Virus record (IMG/VR): IMGVR_UViG_3300025009_000268
Span: 1-35,899 of that record
Direction: 5' to 3' (one strand)
From: a virus
DNA length: 35,899 bases
Part shown: in pieces, positions 6,813-14,785 of the stretch
Layout: each line of letters begins with the position of its first letter
How positions within the stretch are numbered: the stretch's first letter is position 1
Position numbers and translations under genes: made by a program
The notes under the pieces: generated by a model
Database searches by the model: none
What the model was told of the DNA's origin: nothing
The model's input: only the letters and a program-made list of their open reading frames with translations

Positions 6813-7183
6813 CAGCTCACCTCCGGCTGCCTTCCATCACGATAATGTTTCACCCTGCGGGTTCTTACCAGCGTGTCAACTGCATCATAGATTTCGGTCT
6901 TGATGACATTCACCTCGCCAGTGGCATAATAAGTCCAGGTCATCACGCGCTTGCTCACCTGTACCCGCGTGTCATCGTCCCGCTCGATCTCAATTTGCGA
7001 TTCGATCTGCCCGTCCGCGCGGTATGTCCTGATGGGTTCGTCCCAATCGGTGTCTCTATCCCGTAACATGCGGATGAGTTCGCGCCGTGTGAAATTAGCC
7101 TGCAAATAAGCCGTGATACTGGCGATGATCTGTGCCTTTGTTGCTGCGCGAAGTTGCTGAATGGTCATATCTGAGATTTGCAT
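6812..7183 (-). CDS. Unknown small tail-region protein
   Basis: This protein is about 123 residues. The ATG at 7183 is preferred over an upstream in-frame start at 7207 because it follows the previous stop directly (TAATATG) and has GGGGG upstream. It contains AQIIASITAYLQANFTRRELIRM, likely helical, then a beta-rich part with repeated RTYRADGQIESQIEIERDDD and RRVKHYRDGRQPE. I recognise no family. Sitting between two tail structural genes in a tightly packed operon, it is probably a minor tail or fibre-attachment protein. Confidence 0.55.
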   Translation of the reverse strand: MQISDMTIQQLRAATKAQIIASITAYLQANFTRRELIRMLRDRDTDWDEPIRTYRADGQIESQIEIERDDDTRVQVSKRVMTWTYYATGEVNVIKTEIYDAVDTLVRTRRVKHYRDGRQPEVS

Positions 7184-7184
7184 A

Positions 7185-7985
7185 TTACCCCCGCACCAAT
7201 AGCACATAATAACTGTTTACCTTATCTACGCCAGCAGATGTTCGATTAGTCGTAGTTACCCTCTGCGCGTTTGCTGTCCCATTAGGATTGGTGGTTGAAG
7301 TCCAAAAATTAGAAGAGGGGATGGACGGGAAAGCACTACTATCTGGAAGAGCAGTAGGTGCTTCTGCGTCTAACAAAGACACAAATTCAACTTCATTTGG
7401 GACTCTCCAATTGTTGTGTCCACCCAAAGACGCAGCATTCACAGCCGCGCAAAAGGCAAAGATGTCATAGATAACCCCCGTCCACGGCATCAATCCAGCT
7501 CCAGCAATTCCCATTTTTACAGAACAATACCGCGTCCACGACAGCCCTGTATTGTTATCCAGCACCGTGTTATTCGAGATCGCTTCACGCTTCGCAAAAG
7601 TGGTCATTGGAGCATCGGCTTCATCGGCAATTGCTTGAGAAAATACAACAGTGTTCGCGGTCGCACTCACCGTAGTAAACACGCCATTATTCAAAGCACT
7701 GCCGCTTATAACAATGGTTTCGCCGCCACCCGCCTTGAATACCCCGCATTTTCCGGCATCCGTGTATGTCTTATCCGCAGAGGTAAACGCCCCGGTGTCA
7801 CTGATAAGGTGCGCCAGGTCAACATTGGTTGTGCCGCTTTGCGCCCCCGTGGTATTGATGGTGTAGGCTTTTGCAACGCCCTTCTGGTAATACCCATCAT
7901 CCAACTCAGACGAATATTGCGTAATCTGACCTGTCTTCAGCATTTTTGAGGGCACCCCGCCCCCGCCAAACGGATTAGGAAACAT
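7185..7985 (-). CDS. Tail protein with Lcl/DUF1566 C-type-lectin-like C-terminal domain
   Basis: This is a 266-residue protein with a GGAG ribosome binding site. The N-terminus starts MFPNPFGGGGVPSKML, like tail tip attachment segments. The middle is a beta-rich stretch (about 45-115, SGSALNNGVFTTVSATANTVVF). The C-terminal 120 residues match the Lcl/DUF1566 pattern: NTGLSWTRYC, GGHNNWRVPNEVEFVSLLD, SNFWTSTT, and a terminal VRG. Such domains bind ligands at surfaces and in phages can be the receptor-binding part, which I infer here. The C-terminal codons are not dominated by AAC/AAT, and no reverse transcriptase or template repeat is in the window, so it does not look like a diversity-generating retroelement target. 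Confidence 0.7.
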   Translation of the reverse strand: MFPNPFGGGGVPSKMLKTGQITQYSSELDDGYYQKGVAKAYTINTTGAQSGTTNVDLAHLISDTGAFTSADKTYTDAGKCGVFKAGGGETIVISGSALNNGVFTTVSATANTVVFSQAIADEADAPMTTFAKREAISNNTVLDNNTGLSWTRYCSVKMGIAGAGLMPWTGVIYDIFAFCAAVNAASLGGHNNWRVPNEVEFVSLLDAEAPTALPDSSAFPSIPSSNFWTSTTNPNGTANAQRVTTTNRTSAGVDKVNSYYVLLVRG

Positions 7986-8039
7986 GCATCACTCCAATCT
8001 CTCTCATACCTCTCCTACCCAACAAAATTATCCAAAAAC

Positions 8040-9581
8040 CTACACAATACTCGTGATCAATCCGTTCGTCACGGTAACGGTTTTCCCATCCACAGTCGTA
8101 AAGCTCCCTGTTGCCCCGCCCGGAGGCGCCGCAAACGTGCCATCCGCCCGCAGGAAATTGGCTGTGCCCCCCGGGTATTTTTTCATCAACCCGTGTTTGG
8201 TTGTGCTGGCGTCCAGATCCGTATTGTCATCCGGCGCGGCTAAGTCATCCACTTTCACCGCGTCCCCGCCGCCGCTAGCATGGCTGCCAGCGTGCACAGG
8301 CAGAGCTCCAAACTCGATCTGATTGGTTGCCAGCACATACCGTAATACCTGCATGTCACTGTGGGTCAGCGGATTATCCAGCGCCACCCCGTTCAGTTTC
8401 ATCACGGCAGGCGCGTTCAGCGTCCCGCCCAGGTCCCCTGCCAGCGGGCGGGCACTGTGAGCTGAATTATCCGCGTCGTGCGCATCCACCGCCGCATTAC
8501 CGTCTGCAGGCGCAGAGCTGGTGCCCCCGCCCAGGGATCCGTTGGCGATCTTGCGCATCGCGATGGCGGTTCTCAATTCCTGTTCCAGCTTGATGGAATT
8601 CAGCGTGAGTGTCACGTTGGCATACTTTTTATCGGTTTGCCACTCCAGATCAGCCCCGCGCACGCGGTAACTGCTAGGTAATGCCCCATCTCCCCAATCC
8701 ACCCCGATCCAATCCCCAACCTGGTAATCCTCTCCATAACGCGGAGGATTTGCCCCATCATCCAGCTTGACAACGATCGAGTGTACCGGGTCTTTCCTGG
8801 CTGCCAGCTCCGCGCCTGCCAGTATCAGCGCGCTCCCGGAACTGGGTGCGTTCCCCGCCTGGAAGAAAGTTTCTCTTCTCCTATAAGTTATGATCGATGC
8901 CGCGTCCGTGGCAGTGGTAATGCCCGCCTGGTAGGAAATCAAGTACGCGTTTTTCAGCGCCGAGCTTTCACGTGCTTCGCTCAGTTGCTGCGCGTTGTGA
9001 CCCAACCTCACCACCACGCTGTCGCCTCGATCAATCCCCATTGCGGATCCGTAAGCATAAAGTACGTAATCCCCGATCACCCAGTCAAACACCAGCCGGA
9101 ATTCCAGCCCAAGTTCCGAGAATTGCCGCGCTACATCCAGCAGAGACGTTCCTGTGCTGAGCGTAATTGTGGTCGAATCCGTCCACAGGTCGCCGTTGCT
9201 GTCTTCTGTGGCCGAGAACTCTGTGCGCATCGCCGGGAAACACCCGCGCGCTTTGGCTTCTGTGATCAGTGTCAGCAGGATGCTCCCCATCGTCACGGCG
9301 GTAAACGTCCGGCTGGTATCCGTGGTGGACCACACGATCGCGTCATCCAGTACCGCCAGCCCGCCCCTGCCCGATACCTTTTTCCACTGCCCGCTGCGGT
9401 CACCGCTGGCGGCAATATCATCCACGATGTTTTCAATAAAGAAGCCTCCGCTGCCTATGGGAGCGCCTCGGTACGCCATCTTGATCAGGCGCCCGCTGGT
9501 GATTTCAACCGCATTCGGATCATTTAAATTGACACTGATCTCCCCGGTATCCGGTTCATTCATAACCATGCTGAAACGCAT
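8040..9581 (-). CDS. Siphovirus tail tip protein (ReqiPepy6 Gp37-like) with fibre-like C-terminus
   Basis: This is a 513-residue protein with GAGGGG before its ATG, which overlaps the previous stop (TAATG). Residues 1-345 have the pattern of Gp37-like siphovirus tail proteins, which form the tail hub: SGRLIKMAYRGAPIGSGGFF, VSGRGGLAVLDDAIVW, GTSLLDVARQFSELGLEFRL, QQLSEARESSALKNAYLISY, and YQVGDWIGVDWGDGALP. After about residue 350 the chain changes to a low-complexity fibre: SAHSARPLAGDLGGTLNAPA, then HAGSHASGGGDAV, TTKHGLMKKYPGG and FLRADGTFAAPPGG, which are collar and knob-like motifs of tail fibres. The hub and fibre thus appear to be joined in one chain. Confidence 0.8.
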   Translation of the reverse strand: MRFSMVMNEPDTGEISVNLNDPNAVEITSGRLIKMAYRGAPIGSGGFFIENIVDDIAASGDRSGQWKKVSGRGGLAVLDDAIVWSTTDTSRTFTAVTMGSILLTLITEAKARGCFPAMRTEFSATEDSNGDLWTDSTTITLSTGTSLLDVARQFSELGLEFRLVFDWVIGDYVLYAYGSAMGIDRGDSVVVRLGHNAQQLSEARESSALKNAYLISYQAGITTATDAASIITYRRRETFFQAGNAPSSGSALILAGAELAARKDPVHSIVVKLDDGANPPRYGEDYQVGDWIGVDWGDGALPSSYRVRGADLEWQTDKKYANVTLTLNSIKLEQELRTAIAMRKIANGSLGGGTSSAPADGNAAVDAHDADNSAHSARPLAGDLGGTLNAPAVMKLNGVALDNPLTHSDMQVLRYVLATNQIEFGALPVHAGSHASGGGDAVKVDDLAAPDDNTDLDASTTKHGLMKKYPGGTANFLRADGTFAAPPGGATGSFTTVDGKTVTVTNGLITSIV

Positions 9582-9862
9582 TATTTGCCCCTCAGCACAC
9601 GCAGGATATCGATCAAGTTATTTTCAATTAACTGGATCTCAATCGGGTCATCCGGTAAGCCTCTCAAAGCCACCGCCAGGTAGGCATACAGCGCCCGTGC
9701 CAGCAGGATGGAGTACACGCCCACGTTCCATACCGCGTGCAGCCCCCGCCCGGCATAGGCTGTAAACACACCCACGTTCCAGGCAGCATGCAGACCACGG
9801 GCAGTTACAGAAGTCGTCCCTGCACCCGTATTCCACACTGCGTAAAGCGCCCGGTCGCCCAT
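9581..9862 (-). CDS. Small protein with RGLHAxWNVG repeats
   Basis: This is a 93-residue protein. The ATG at 9862 overlaps the upstream stop (TAATG), with GGAG ten bases before it. A GTG at 9871 is possible but lies too close to the GGAG. The chain is made of a repeated motif: RALYAVWNTG, RGLHAAWNVGVFTAYAG, RGLHAVWNVGVYSILLA and RALYAYLAV. A charged tail follows (EIQLIENNLIDILRVLRGK). It has no recognised family. Its place among tail tip genes suggests a structural adaptor whose repeats form stacked turns. Confidence 0.6.
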   Translation of the reverse strand: MGDRALYAVWNTGAGTTSVTARGLHAAWNVGVFTAYAGRGLHAVWNVGVYSILLARALYAYLAVALRGLPDDPIEIQLIENNLIDILRVLRGK

Positions 9863-10734
9863 TATGTCCACGCTCCTACCACGGCCTCGATCGGCGCGCG
9901 CATTGGTCCCAGCGGAGTGGGAGGCGCCAGCGTTTCACACTTCACATAAATGATCGCGCTTGAGGTTACCGGCGCCAGGCTGGCAAATGTCTTGGAAGTC
10001 GTCCACGGTCCGCCCACTGCATCCGAAACCCGGATGTTATCCACCGGATCCACCACCGTCACCACCAGGTTGCTGGCGGTCAGTGTCGCGCTGCTATTGC
10101 GCACTTTGATCTGGCGTATCACGCTCGTTCCTGCCGGGCGGTCGCCAAAGTCAAGCGGGCTGTCAAACTCGGCATCCGCGTCCTCGGCATCCAAAAAGAG
10201 AATGTCATCCGGCGTCTGCCCTGCGGTTTTATGCCCGTAAATGTGCAGCACGTACAATCCGTCTGCATAAATTCCGGTCAATGTCGGAGCGGCAAATCGG
10301 ATGGCTTTTACCCCGGTCAATCCCGTGAACGTTTTAAGTCCCTTGCGCCAATCATCCAGCAGCAAAGTGTTTGGCGGATACCCGGCGGTCATGGTGGCGT
10401 TCACCCAGGTGCCGTCCACGCCATTGGTTGTGTCCGCACTCCCCTGTAAATTGGTCATGGACACAGGGCTGATGGCCCCGCTGACGAAGATAACATCCAT
10501 AACGGCAAAGATCGCGCTGATATCCCGCAGCTCAGGGAAGAACACCACCACGTTTCCGGCGTTGTCGAGTACGGAGCTTCCCCAGTTCACCGCTGTAAAA
10601 TCAAAATCGTTGATCTCCAGCATTTCCGCTGCAGAGAACGTCTTGAGCACGCCTAATGTTGTCGACATGAAAACCACCACAGATCCATCAATGTGGTAAG
10701 GTATCGCTCGGTCCGGTATCGCTGAATATGGCAT
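9862..10734 (-). CDS. Tail structural protein, unknown
   Basis: This is a 290-residue protein with AAAGAGG before its ATG. The sequence is beta-rich with few charged helices, e.g. GSVVVFMSTTLGVLKTFSAAE near residue 17 and VKAIRFAAPTLTGIYADGLY near 145. The last 100 residues, beginning LDFGDRPAGTSVIRQIKVRN, look like an immunoglobulin-like fold of the kind found in phage structural proteins. It is encoded between the distal tail protein and the tail tip, so it is likely part of the baseplate. The 66-bp space upstream holds a copy of the family A dispersed repeat. Confidence 0.6.
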   Translation of the reverse strand: MPYSAIPDRAIPYHIDGSVVVFMSTTLGVLKTFSAAEMLEINDFDFTAVNWGSSVLDNAGNVVVFFPELRDISAIFAVMDVIFVSGAISPVSMTNLQGSADTTNGVDGTWVNATMTAGYPPNTLLLDDWRKGLKTFTGLTGVKAIRFAAPTLTGIYADGLYVLHIYGHKTAGQTPDDILFLDAEDADAEFDSPLDFGDRPAGTSVIRQIKVRNSSATLTASNLVVTVVDPVDNIRVSDAVGGPWTTSKTFASLAPVTSSAIIYVKCETLAPPTPLGPMRAPIEAVVGAWT

Positions 10735-10747
10735 TATTACCTCTTTC

Positions 10748-10790
10748 TGTCATTGCGAGCCGCGTTCTCTGCGGCGCGGCAATCTCCAAC
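10748..10790 (-). repeat. Dispersed hairpin repeat, family A copy 1
   Basis: The sequence reads TGTCATTGCGAG at one end and GCAATCTCCAAC at the other on the plus strand, with a GC-rich loop. ATTGC and GCAAT can pair. It fills most of the space between the distal tail gene and the next gene. The same repeat recurs at seven other places in this window, always in this orientation. Confidence 0.75.
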
Positions 10791-10800
10791 TAAATTTTTC

Positions 10801-11568
10801 TTACAGCCACGGCGGATAAAACTGAATCCTTACCGATCCGCCTAACGTATTTGTTTCCACCTTCAAACTGTTCACACCCGGCTCCAGCTTGAAGAAATAC
10901 GCATCACCGGCATGCACCAGCTTGTTGAGATAATTTGTAACTCCCTGCTTGCACGTGAACGCGCCGCAGTCGATCACCACCTCAACCAGGTTAGCAATGG
11001 CGCCGTTATATCCTACATAAACGCCGTTGGTCAGATTGGTCAATTTCGGGTAATCCAGCGCACCGATGAACGTCACGATCGCCGCGCGCTCTGCAGCGTT
11101 CCCCAAATTGGTGAGGTTGTAAAGTGTCGGGCTCGCGCTGATAACCTGCACATCACTCGTCTGGATGGTGGACCTGAAGAAGATCTCTGCCAGCACGAAA
11201 TCCACCGTCATCTTGGCCGAGATCGGGCTTGTCAGCTTCACATCGAATTTCATCACCTCAGCCAGTGCCCGCCGTACACTTGAATCCTCCAGCGTGCGCT
11301 GTAAATATTGTCTCGAACGCTTGCCAAATAATAATTTCAACGCATCCAGCTTCGTTTCAAAATCGCGGATGCTCGTGCCCTGCAGCACCATCCCCAGCGT
11401 CACCATGCGTTGATCAAAGTCCTTTATCAGGTCATATTTGCCCTCGCGCATGGGAATATCCGCATTGCTGCCCTTCACAGGAGGCAGATCCAGCGCGCTC
11501 GAAAGATCGGTCACGTTGGTCGCGCCCGCCAGGTTGAACCAGGTACCGCCAAAACCCCATAGATCCAT
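10801..11568 (-). CDS. Distal tail protein (Dit / siphovirus tail component family)
   Basis: This is a 255-residue protein whose ATG overlaps the tape measure stop (TAATG), with GGGAG upstream. The N-terminal half has the family layout (MDLWGFGGTWFNLAGATNVT, then IPMREGKYDLIKDFDQRMVT with a helical DFETKLDALKLLFGKRSRQ). The C-terminus ends PGVNSLKVETNTLGGSVRI and FYPPW, the typical close of phage tail proteins of the SPP1 gp19.1/Dit type. Dit forms the hexameric ring that joins the tail tube to the tip. Its place directly after the tape measure gene is standard in siphophages. Confidence 0.85.
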   Translation of the reverse strand: MDLWGFGGTWFNLAGATNVTDLSSALDLPPVKGSNADIPMREGKYDLIKDFDQRMVTLGMVLQGTSIRDFETKLDALKLLFGKRSRQYLQRTLEDSSVRRALAEVMKFDVKLTSPISAKMTVDFVLAEIFFRSTIQTSDVQVISASPTLYNLTNLGNAAERAAIVTFIGALDYPKLTNLTNGVYVGYNGAIANLVEVVIDCGAFTCKQGVTNYLNKLVHAGDAYFFKLEPGVNSLKVETNTLGGSVRIQFYPPWL

Positions 11569-13061
11569 TACGCTTCTCCCAGATACTGCAGCCGGTTCAT
11601 GCTGCGCCTCACGCTCGCATCCGAATTCTCACCGATCGGATTATTCACGTGGATGGTGATGTTCTTGCTCGAGCTGCCCCCTGCGCCCGCTCCGCCCATT
11701 CCAGATGCTGAAGCCATGCCCGGCAGAGAATTGTTACTCAGCTCGTTCATCGCACCGGATACCCCGCGCAGTCCATTTTCCCAGGGGGTCGGGCTGCCTG
11801 GCGTCATCCAATCCGGCAGCTTGATGGTCATCAGTTTTTCCGCCAGTTTCTTGAGCCAATCCCAAACAGCCATGATGGCGTTTTTTACGTCGATAAACGG
11901 TTTCAATAAAACCTTCCCAACAAAACTGGCCACGGCTTTGATCGCTGGTATGAATTTATTGTTCCAGAAGTTCACAATGCCTTCGATCACGTTCGCTGTG
12001 ATATCCCGGATCCCAAACCAGTTGTTTTTCCATGCCGAGAAGAGAAGAGCAATTACCGCGATCACCGCCGCGACAATGGCTATGATCGGCAAAATAGGGA
12101 CGATTACCGCACCGATCGCTGCCGCCGCTGGTCCAGCCAGGAAAGCCATCAAACCGCCGACCACTTTCATCACCGTGCCGATGATTGTGATCACAGGCCC
12201 GATGGCCGCCGCGATGCCGCCAATAACCAAAACGGCTTTCTGTCCGCCTGGGCTCATGCCGGAGAACTTATCCACCAGTTTTGATATCGCAGTGACCACT
12301 TTCAAAGCCAGCGGCAATAACTGCACACCGAGCTCGGATGACACGTTGGCCAGTTCCGCCTTCATGATTCGTTGTGAATTCGCCAGCCCATCCGAGGTAC
12401 GGGCAAAATCACCCTGCGCCAGCGTGGTTTGTGAAAGGACCAGCGCATAAGTTGCCTGTGCCTTTGTGTTGGCGTCAAGCTCACTTGCCTCGGAAATCAA
12501 CCCCATCTCGAGCGCTTTTTCAGCGATCAATGCCTGGTTGATGTTGATCCCGAGTTTTTTCAACGGCTCGGTTTCTCCGGTCAATCCTGCCCTGAGCGAA
12601 TCCAAAACAGTGGCCGGGTCCATGTTGTTGAAGCTCGCCAGGTCGCCTGCCAGCCCAACCAAACCCATAGACATTTCAGCGGACTTTTCTTCTGACATGT
12701 CCAGCGCCCGGAACAGGTTGCCGTAAATACCGGCCGCTGATAGCGCCTCGTTTTTGCTCATGCCAAACGCTTGTGCAGAAGTTTCTCCGAATGCCAGTAT
12801 TTTTTCCGCCTGGCTTCCGAAAACAATACCAATTTTTGAAACCGTCTCGTTGAGGTCGGAGGCGTTGTTGATCATATCGTTGGCAAGAAGCGCTAAAGGC
12901 GCACTGATTGCAGCAGTCGCCATTGCGCCTGTTTTCTGCAATTTTCCGCCCATATCGCTGAAGGTTTTGCTAACGGTAGTCTTGGCAGTCTTTACATCCT
13001 GATCCAGTTTTGTTGAATCACCAACCAGGTGGAGTACTGCCTCGCCTAAACTATTACCCAT
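11568..13061 (-). CDS. Tail tape measure protein (TP901-1 type)
   Basis: This is a 497-residue protein. Residues 1-60 begin with a short helix set (TKLDQDVKTAKTTVSKTFSD). Residues 60-230 carry the TP901-type tape measure core: LNETVSKIGIVFGSQAEKIL, ALSAAGIYGNLFRALDMSEE and ATVLDSLRAGLTGETEPLKK. A hydrophobic Gly/Ala/Ile-rich region follows (about 265-345), which would insert into the host membrane, then amphipathic helices and a Gly/Ser-rich tail. Tape measure length sets tail length at roughly 0.15 nm per residue, so this predicts a short tail near 75 nm. Internal cleavage could shorten the estimate. Confidence 0.93.
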   Translation of the reverse strand: MGNSLGEAVLHLVGDSTKLDQDVKTAKTTVSKTFSDMGGKLQKTGAMATAAISAPLALLANDMINNASDLNETVSKIGIVFGSQAEKILAFGETSAQAFGMSKNEALSAAGIYGNLFRALDMSEEKSAEMSMGLVGLAGDLASFNNMDPATVLDSLRAGLTGETEPLKKLGININQALIAEKALEMGLISEASELDANTKAQATYALVLSQTTLAQGDFARTSDGLANSQRIMKAELANVSSELGVQLLPLALKVVTAISKLVDKFSGMSPGGQKAVLVIGGIAAAIGPVITIIGTVMKVVGGLMAFLAGPAAAAIGAVIVPILPIIAIVAAVIAVIALLFSAWKNNWFGIRDITANVIEGIVNFWNNKFIPAIKAVASFVGKVLLKPFIDVKNAIMAVWDWLKKLAEKLMTIKLPDWMTPGSPTPWENGLRGVSGAMNELSNNSLPGMASASGMGGAGAGGSSSKNITIHVNNPIGENSDASVRRSMNRLQYLGEA

Positions 13062-13329
13062 GTTCCACTCCGATTCCCATTATTTTCAGCATTCCCGGTG
13101 TAGCCGCTTCCGCAGTTACCTCTGCCCCGAACGCCATCTCAGCCCAAATTTCCAGCAATCTGTCGTTCTTATCGCTGTAAGGAACCACTGCTCCCTCTCC
13201 AGCTACCATTTTCCAAACCGCCAGCACCCGTGGAATGCGCTCGATATAACTTTGGATGGCTGCCATGGGCATAACGTTGATATCTGTCCAGCCCAATCCG
13301 TAGACCGAGCTTAACAGCGCATACGTCAT
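13054..13329 (-). CDS. Tail assembly chaperone, frameshift (GT-type) part
   Basis: This is a 91-residue reading frame with an ATG that overlaps the stop of the upstream chaperone gene (ATGA) but has no convincing ribosome binding site. It contains WTDINVMPMAAIQSYIERIP and ends at the tape measure start. The frame is open back to the slippery sequence at 13347-13341, so a -1 shift there would fuse it to the upstream gene through the residues PDWG. This is the arrangement of lambda gpG/gpGT, where the fused form helps load tail tube protein on the tape measure. It is probably made mainly as the fused C-terminal part rather than alone. Confidence 0.75.
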   Translation of the reverse strand: MTYALLSSVYGLGWTDINVMPMAAIQSYIERIPRVLAVWKMVAGEGAVVPYSDKNDRLLEIWAEMAFGAEVTAEAATPGMLKIMGIGVEHG

Positions 13330-13688
13330 GCCCCAGTCTGGTTTTTTACAGCCGTCTTACCCTTTTCCAATTTATCCTGGAGCGCTTCTTCAGTGTAGAA
13401 CTCCAGGATCTTGACCTTCCAGCCAAACGGCATCTCCAGCTCGCTCAACCTGTGGTTCAGGGTTTCAATGATCTCGGTCATCATCCCATCCAGTACGGTT
13501 GGATCCGTGGTGGCATCCAGATGATTCTTGGTCCACTGTTCAAAGAGTTTGGCGAATTTTTGGTACTGTACTGGTGAAAACCCTTCCGGGCGCAATAACT
13601 CGTAAGTTGCCCCTTTCACCAGTATCTTGACCGGTTTGGCGGTCCCGAACAGCTCGTCCAGGTTTAGGACGTTATTGGGAGAGGTCAT
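13326..13688 (-). CDS. Tail assembly chaperone (gpG-like)
   Basis: This is a 120-residue acidic protein whose ATG overlaps the major tail protein stop (ATGA). It lies between the major tail protein and tape measure genes, the fixed position of the tail assembly chaperone. Sequence features are LNLDELFGTAKPVKILVKGA and a helical MMTEIIETLNHRLSELEMPF. Near its 3' end the codons GTA AAA AAC give the heptamer A-AAA-AAC in frame, five codons before the stop. A -1 slip there yields a protein of about 211 residues with the following frame. Confidence 0.8.
   Translation of the reverse strand: MTSPNNVLNLDELFGTAKPVKILVKGATYELLRPEGFSPVQYQKFAKLFEQWTKNHLDATTDPTVLDGMMTEIIETLNHRLSELEMPFGWKVKILEFYTEEALQDKLEKGKTAVKNQTGA
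13341..13347 (-). promoter_or_regulatory. -1 ribosomal frameshift heptamer A AAA AAC
   Basis: On the minus strand the upstream chaperone reads V114 (GTA) K115 (AAA) N116 (AAC), so the six A bases at 13347-13342 and the C at 13341 form the X-XXY-YYZ heptamer in frame. After a -1 slip the next codons are CCA GAC TGG GGC and then ATG of the second frame, with no stop. A GGAAAAGGG stretch upstream could act as an internal Shine-Dalgarno stimulator. Confidence 0.75.
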
Positions 13689-14275
13689 GGCAATGCCGCC
13701 GCATCCTGCATTACCAGTTTGCCGAACTTTTCAGCCTCAACGGTTGCATCCGGATCAACCAGCGCTTCAAATGCTGCCTTGATCGTGGCGTTCTTTCCGC
13801 CCTTCTCGTGCTTCATTTCGGTGTCATCGTCGAAGTAGCACATTGGCACCTGGTACTGTGAGGGATAGTTCCCGTAGGCAGATGTCCCGCGGAACAACAG
13901 CGCGAATGTCTTCACAAACCCGCCGCTGTACAGCCCAACCGAGCGTATGCCCGCAACGCCGCTGGCTGCCGGGGTATCTGTCACGGTGTTGCCCAGGTAA
14001 TCCGCCAAGTTCTCCAGGGTCAATTCTGCCAGTTGAGTCTCGATCGTTAGACCTTCATCAGCACGGGCAGCTTTCACCGCCCCGGTCTCCTGGTCAACGG
14101 TCACTTTCTCGATCTTCGAGGACTTTTTCACCGTTACACCTTCTTGCGTGTAACCCAGTGCCCGCCACGCCACCGCTGGTGTAGCATCGATCAGCGGGAA
14201 GGTGGTCCCGACAGGGGCAATATACAGATCCCCAACACCGGTCAGAATTTCATAAGGTTTTGCATTTGCTACCAT
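13685..14275 (-). CDS. Major tail (tube) protein
   Basis: This is a 196-residue protein with AAAGGAGG before its ATG, the strongest ribosome binding site in the tail region, fitting a highly made protein. The pattern EILTGVGDLYIAPVGTTFP, WRALGYTQEGVTVKKSSKIE and VTVDQETGAVKAARADEGLT is that of siphovirus major tail proteins that stack as hexamers into the tube. The second half holds FALLFRGTSAYGNYPSQYQV and NATIKAAFEALVDPDA. It lies between the tail terminator and chaperone genes. A family B hairpin lies just upstream. Confidence 0.85.
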   Translation of the reverse strand: MVANAKPYEILTGVGDLYIAPVGTTFPLIDATPAVAWRALGYTQEGVTVKKSSKIEKVTVDQETGAVKAARADEGLTIETQLAELTLENLADYLGNTVTDTPAASGVAGIRSVGLYSGGFVKTFALLFRGTSAYGNYPSQYQVPMCYFDDDTEMKHEKGGKNATIKAAFEALVDPDATVEAEKFGKLVMQDAAALP

Positions 14276-14305
14276 TTATTGCCTCCTTTGCCACGTTTGT
14301 TGTGG

Positions 14306-14338
14306 CACCCTGCGATATCGCGAAGCGAATGAGCAGGG
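14306..14338 (-). repeat. Dispersed hairpin repeat, family B copy 2
   Basis: CACCCTGCGATATCGCGAAG at the left and GAATGAGCAGGG at the right enclose the pairs CCCTGC/GCAGGG and CGC/GCG. It lies in the leader of the major tail protein gene, upstream of its ribosome binding site. No T-run follows, so it may affect message processing or stability. Confidence 0.55.
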
Positions 14339-14362
14339 TTACTAAAAATGTGAGGGCGATTT

Positions 14363-14785
14363 TTACGCTACAGCACTTTCCGCGATCTCCGCCTCGAAGA
14401 ACATCAAAGCGAAGTCCATCGAGAGATCCTCATCCATCAGCATTGATGGACCAGAAGCCTGCACCAGCCAGTACAGCAGCGCCGTATTCGCTCCCACGGT
14501 CACTGGTTCCCGGTCAACAGTCCGGCTCAGTGTGATCAGCTCGCCCAGCACCTGCAGCGCATAGAACGAATTTTCCGCATAACATCTCACTTCCAGCCGC
14601 ACGCTCTGCACCGGCAGGTCGATCTCCGGAGCGCCGCCGTCCAGCCTGACCACGATTCCGCGCGTACCAGCATTCCAGGTGTCACCATAACGGGATTTCT
14701 CCGCGATCTGAGTCACGCTCAATCCCGCGCCCTTCAGGTACTGGATCACGGTTGCCAGGGGATCAATTACCGGGGTGATCGTCAT
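14363..14785 (-). CDS. Tail terminator / tail completion protein
   Basis: This is a 140-residue protein with AGGTG before its ATG, which overlaps the previous stop (ATGA). The layout VIQYLKGAGLSVTQIAEKSR, RGIVVRLDGGAPEIDLPVQS and VRLEVRCYAENSFYALQVLG fits the small alpha/beta tail completion proteins (lambda gpU-like or DUF3168-like), with a first helix, a strand carrying a basic-to-acidic pattern, and a later helix. It lies between the HK97 gp10-like gene and the major tail protein gene, where the terminator that caps the tube is normally encoded. Confidence 0.72.
   Translation of the reverse strand: MTITPVIDPLATVIQYLKGAGLSVTQIAEKSRYGDTWNAGTRGIVVRLDGGAPEIDLPVQSVRLEVRCYAENSFYALQVLGELITLSRTVDREPVTVGANTALLYWLVQASGPSMLMDEDLSMDFALMFFEAEIAESAVA

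Noticed and set aside
7185-7480. Possible variable region of a diversity-generating retroelement in the lectin-like protein
   Set aside because: No reverse transcriptase or template repeat is in the window, and the C-terminal codons are not enriched in AAC/AAT.
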